From: Rhodobiaceae bacterium
Lineage (GTDB): Bacteria; Pseudomonadota; Alphaproteobacteria; RS24
DNA: 10,394 nucleotides
Assembly (NCBI GenBank): GCA_002683515.1
Contig: NYTN01000091.1
Location: forward strand, 1 to 10,394
Reading direction: 5' to 3'
Both the position numbers and the translations under genes were made by a program. The notes beneath the pieces were generated by a model. That model had not been told where the DNA came from, did no database searches, and saw only the letters and a program-made list of their open reading frames with translations. The first letter of the stretch is position 1. Every line of letters begins with the position of its first letter. This document shows, in pieces, positions 7,594-10,394 of the stretch.

Positions 7594-8853
7594 CTAATGA
7601 ACTTCAATTAAATCTATAGGGTATTGATAAATGGAATAACTATTGTTTTCATTAATAACAAAAACATTTTCCATATGAGATGGGCCAAGCTTGCTTCCAA
7701 AATACAAACAGTCAAAACTAAGGATCATATTTTTCTTAATTTCAAATCCTTCTAGCGCCGAGTCTAAACCAGTAGAAGGAAATGCCTTCGGGCTTTCAAG
7801 CGGCACATGGCCAATAGAATGAACTATCATTAAGAGCTTGTCCGGCGAGTCCAGTGAGTATGAGATTTCTTCTCTAGCCTGAGCACAGATTTCAGAAGAA
7901 TTTTTTCCCGGCTTCAGTCTACTGACAACATCCAAAAAACATCTCTTTACAATTTCATGCTGCTCAAGATACTCCTTAGGGGGTTTTCCGATGTGAGCGG
8001 TTCTATTGATATCTAGCCATATATTTTTATACTTACCCTGTGTTTCTAATATAGCAATTTGACCTTCCTCAAAGGGGCTATCATAATGAGTTCGGAACAA
8101 ATCGGGCCGGAAAACCAAATCGTAGCTTCCGCCAAAAAGCATTGGGCTTGTCGGCAAGGGATCAATACCCTCATCAATCATAAAGTGGGCTACAGATTTT
8201 TCTACATCACACCACTTAGCGCCAACACCTAACTGATTAACTGTATGAGACATCACACTGTCGGCTTTAATTCCGCTTTCGCAAAATAAAGTAATCTCTT
8301 CAGGCGTTTTAACCGACCGCGCCTCAATCACGAGCTCAAAACCATCTTCAAAATTAAAATCAATCTTTTGTGACAGCCTATAGGCAATTCTCATGTCGTC
8401 AAAAAGAATAGGCTTTGGGGAGCCATATGAACCAATAATTTGTTCAAGAGACAAAATTAGATTTTTTTTGCAATCACCTATAATATGTTTTGAAATTTCT
8501 TGTAGACGTAAAGAAACATCTTCGCCGAGCTGCATGTAAGCATCTTGGGCTCTAGCAGTCTTACAAAAGTTTAGTAGATCAAAAGTGGCAATCTTATCAA
8601 AATATATCGGATGGCCTTCTCTTTCAGACACAATTATGCCTATAAGGCTTGCCTCAGGGATGCATAAAATAACCGGTTTAGTTGAGTCTGCGGGTACGAA
8701 CACCGCAGATATTGGCTCCGGCAATTGCCATCCGTCCATTACATTATTATATCCCGAAGTATAAAATACATTATCAGAATTGGATAAAACAATGCCACCA
8801 AATTCATTCTGTTTTAATAAGCTCCGTAGTCTCTCAATCTTATGATTTTTCAT
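7594..8853 (-). CDS. M24-fold protein (creatinase/aminopeptidase P-like), metal site altered
   Basis: The 419-residue protein has a creatinase N-terminal-like domain (about 1-165; NSDNVFYTSGYNN at 25-37) and a pita-bread M24 domain (about 175-400). Family enzymes include proline aminopeptidases and prolidases, but also non-peptidases such as creatinase and the DMSP lyase DddP. The five metal-ligand positions can be placed from spacing: E270 in LETQGKYKNIWLD, D281 in LDINRT, H345 in VHSIG, D381 in LSFDCLYFG and E395 in SHMEN. The first and fourth are normally Asp and Glu, so both are swapped to the other acid here. No signal peptide is visible, so it is cytoplasmic. It is the first gene of the operon, 23 bases after a terminator, and ends inside the ribosome site of the E1 alpha gene. 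A catabolic rather than proteolytic role is suggested by context only. Confidence 0.85.
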   Translation of the reverse strand: MKNHKIERLRSLLKQNEFGGIVLSNSDNVFYTSGYNNVMDGWQLPEPISAVFVPADSTKPVILCIPEASLIGIIVSEREGHPIYFDKIATFDLLNFCKTARAQDAYMQLGEDVSLRLQEISKHIIGDCKKNLILSLEQIIGSYGSPKPILFDDMRIAYRLSQKIDFNFEDGFELVIEARSVKTPEEITLFCESGIKADSVMSHTVNQLGVGAKWCDVEKSVAHFMIDEGIDPLPTSPMLFGGSYDLVFRPDLFRTHYDSPFEEGQIAILETQGKYKNIWLDINRTAHIGKPPKEYLEQHEIVKRCFLDVVSRLKPGKNSSEICAQAREEISYSLDSPDKLLMIVHSIGHVPLESPKAFPSTGLDSALEGFEIKKNMILSFDCLYFGSKLGPSHMENVFVINENNSYSIYQYPIDLIEVH

Positions 8854-8876
8854 AAATACCCAATAAATTTTAAGTT
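8854..8876 (-). promoter_or_regulatory. Very short leader of the five-gene operon
   Basis: Only 23 bases separate the end of the terminator T-run from the M24 start codon. A TAAAAT word (8872 down to 8867) could act as a -10 element, but its -35 would fall inside the terminator stem and no TTGACA-like hexamer is there. A weak GGGT lies four bases before the ATG. A promoter overlapping the terminator, or transcription by read-through from the receptor gene, are both possible. Confidence 0.3.
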
Positions 8877-8908
8877 AAAAAAAAAGCCGGGTATTAACCC
8901 GGCTTTTT
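8877..8908 (-). terminator. Strong intrinsic terminator of the TonB-dependent receptor gene
   Basis: Bases 8881-8892 and 8897-8908 are perfect reverse complements, giving a 12-base stem with the core GCCGGGT/ACCCGGC and an ATTA loop. On the - strand the stem is followed by a run of nine T (8885 down to 8877), a textbook rho-independent terminator 17 bases after the receptor stop codon. Five T also follow on the + strand (8904-8908), so it could work weakly in that direction. Confidence 0.93.
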
Positions 8909-8924
8909 AATGAGTGTTATTAAC

Positions 8925-10394
8925 TTAGAAGTTAAATGACGCCCGAACCCCCATTGATCGTGGCTCACCGAATGTAGCAAAATTCCACAAAGTTCCAACA
9001 GGATTAGATGATTGTTGATAAATTTCATTTGTTAAGTTTTTACCCCAAAGTGTTAAAGAAACACTGTCATTAGGCTCAAACATAATAAATGCATCTATTA
9101 ATGTTCTATCCTCAGCCTGCGTATTGGCTTTTTGCTGGATTATAAAGTTACCATTAGCATCAAGCCCCTGAGCATTAGCTGGGAAAGGACTAATTTCCAT
9201 CTCATCTCTGTAATGAAGGCTAGCACTATAAGTAATGGTTGCTGTGTCATAATCTTGGAAATAAGCAGCAGTCAAACCATAAGTTACTTCCGGAGAAAAC
9301 GGTACGTTCAGACCAGACAAGTCAGGATTTACGTTAACACCGGGTGTTGAAGCACCGTTGACAAAAGTTCCACGGTTTATTAGTGGCGCAAAACTATCGT
9401 ATTCGTGATCCAGTAGGCCTAGAAACCCATCAAAGCGAAGGTTTTCAGATGCCAAATAAGTAGCCTCAAGCTCTAAACCGCGTGCAGTTGATTCACCTTC
9501 ATTGACAGATATTGTTTCCTGAAAGTCGGCACCACCAACATCTTTGTTAATCACAGTATCACGCTGCAGGTTCTCATACTCTGTTTGAAAAACAGAACCA
9601 TTAAGACGGAGGCGACCATCCATCAGGTCACTTTTAAAACCTAACTCAATGTTAACATTTTCTTCATCATCATAAGGTGTGCAATATTGAACCGATCCAC
9701 AAGTTTCTGAGAAACCGCCGGAAATAAAACCCGTTGCATAACTTGCGTAAAGCATCACATCATCATTAAGCTGATAATCAGCAACAAACCTAAATGTATC
9801 CGCCTCAAAATCCTTTGAGTCTTTGTAAACAAATGCGTATGCGGCTTCTGGTAAAGGATTACCATGAGATCCGCTATAAGTATTGGCATTTACAGTTGCA
9901 AACCCAGCTATAGTGGAGGCAGCTCCAACAGCACCATATTGATAACGCTCAAAAGTTTTTTCGTCTTCAGTGTGTCTGACACCAAGTGTTAATTTTAACC
10001 TGTCTGAGACATCGTAACTACCGTCAATGTATAATGCTTGGCTTTCACGATTCTGAACTGATGCTTGAACCTCGGCTACATCATAGAAGTCTGTCCCTAG
10101 ACCAAAGAGTGATAAAAAGCCAAGACCTCCAAAAACAACAAATTCCACATCTTCTTCGTAGTAGGCTATACCACTCACGAAGTTAAGTGGACCATCAAAA
10201 TTAGAAGTAAGTCTAAACTCTTGCTGGAACTGGTCTCGTAAGGTATTCCGAGAAGCATCGTAAAGGCTGTTATATGCCTCTCCGGTGTAAGTGCTAGCAA
10301 GAATTTCCTCGTGACTTCTTTCACCAGTTATAGATTTTAATGTGTATTTATCGAATGTAAGTGTCTGAGTTAAGTAAAAACCCTCAGACTCAAT
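8925..10394 (-). CDS. TonB-dependent outer-membrane receptor, C-terminal beta-barrel part
   Basis: The frame stays open from the TAA at 8925-8927 to the right edge of the window, giving 489 residues without the start, signal peptide, TonB box and plug. The fragment shows typical receptor strands: QFQQEFRLTSN and FVSGIAYYEE early on, LKLTLGVRHTEDEKTFERY, YASYATGFISGGFSE, NVNIELGFKSDLMDGRLRLNGSVF, and SVSLTLWGKNLTNEIYQ near the end. It closes with ASFNF, whose terminal Phe is the signal for BAM-dependent insertion. A GTG at 10178 is an internal Val, not the start, because the receptor pattern continues upstream of it. Two Cys in the loop after SGGFSE (CGSVQYC) may form a surface disulfide. Such receptors take up siderophores, cobalamin, saccharides or other large ligands with TonB energy; the ligand here cannot be predicted. 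The gene ends in a strong terminator just upstream of the operon. Confidence 0.92.
   Translation of the reverse strand: MESEGFYLTQTLTFDKYTLKSITGERSHEEILASTYTGEAYNSLYDASRNTLRDQFQQEFRLTSNFDGPLNFVSGIAYYEEDVEFVVFGGLGFLSLFGLGTDFYDVAEVQASVQNRESQALYIDGSYDVSDRLKLTLGVRHTEDEKTFERYQYGAVGAASTIAGFATVNANTYSGSHGNPLPEAAYAFVYKDSKDFEADTFRFVADYQLNDDVMLYASYATGFISGGFSETCGSVQYCTPYDDEENVNIELGFKSDLMDGRLRLNGSVFQTEYENLQRDTVINKDVGGADFQETISVNEGESTARGLELEATYLASENLRFDGFLGLLDHEYDSFAPLINRGTFVNGASTPGVNVNPDLSGLNVPFSPEVTYGLTAAYFQDYDTATITYSASLHYRDEMEISPFPANAQGLDANGNFIIQQKANTQAEDRTLIDAFIMFEPNDSVSLTLWGKNLTNEIYQQSSNPVGTLWNFATFGEPRSMGVRASFNF

Larger units (their letters stand above)
3406..8853 (-). other. Five-gene operon: M24, E1 alpha, E1 beta, cytochrome-PQQ dehydrogenase, lipoyl protein
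   Basis: All five genes lie on the - strand with gaps of 8, 1, 26 and 40 bases and no internal terminator hairpin that I can see. The two E1 genes are translationally coupled. The arrangement puts periplasmic alcohol oxidation and cytoplasmic ThDP-dependent cleavage under one transcript, which suggests a single catabolic route. AcoX, a full AcoC/E2 and an E3 are missing from what would otherwise resemble an acetoin dehydrogenase operon. Confidence 0.75.

Noticed and set aside
7594..8853. DMSP lyase DddP
   Set aside because: DddP is an M24 relative common in marine bacteria, but I see no DddP-specific motif and the similarity is only at fold level.
10176..10178. GTG as the start codon of the TonB-dependent receptor
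   Set aside because: The same frame continues open to the window edge and its translation upstream of this codon carries typical receptor strands, so the codon is an internal valine.

Overview
The window comes from an AT-rich proteobacterium. A partial TonB-dependent outer-membrane receptor and two exported PQQ (pyrroloquinoline quinone) dehydrogenases point to a Gram-negative aerobe, probably marine or freshwater and oligotrophic. The sequence alone does not settle alpha- versus gammaproteobacterium. No rRNA, tRNA, CRISPR array, insertion sequence or phage gene is visible, and every gene looks intact apart from the two cut by the window edges.

Left part (1-3142). The C-terminal end of a short-chain dehydrogenase/reductase (SDR) on the + strand converges on a complete second SDR (250-1002, - strand). 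That SDR shares a 67-base divergent promoter region with a + strand quinoprotein dehydrogenase of the glucose/quinate dehydrogenase family (1070-3142). The quinoprotein has a signal peptide but neither the membrane anchor of membrane glucose dehydrogenase nor a haem domain. A gene-free AT-rich stretch (3143-3405) with weak hairpins separates it from the converging operon on the other strand.

Centre (3406-8853). Five - strand genes are packed with gaps of 1-40 bases and read as one operon. In transcription order they are an M24-fold (creatinase/aminopeptidase P-like) protein; the alpha and beta subunits of a thiamine-diphosphate E1 of the acetoin dehydrogenase class; a periplasmic cytochrome c-PQQ fusion dehydrogenase resembling polyvinyl-alcohol dehydrogenase; and a stand-alone lipoyl-domain protein. 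The inferred logic is that the exported quinohaemoprotein oxidises an alcohol to a carbonyl compound in the periplasm. The cytoplasmic E1 would then cleave an acetoin-like or 2-oxo compound and load an acyl group onto the small lipoyl protein. No E2 acyltransferase catalytic domain and no E3 dihydrolipoamide dehydrogenase is encoded here, so those steps must be supplied elsewhere or the chemistry is different.

Right part (8854-10394). A strong intrinsic terminator (8877-8908) ends the TonB-dependent receptor gene that enters from the right edge. It sits only 23 bases before the first operon gene, so read-through or attenuation may link receptor and operon. The receptor could bring in the substrate or PQQ, but nothing in the sequence identifies its ligand.

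The point of most interest is the operon composition: an acetoin-class E1 with a lone lipoyl carrier, a PQQ-cytochrome dehydrogenase and an M24 protein with altered metal-ligand positions.
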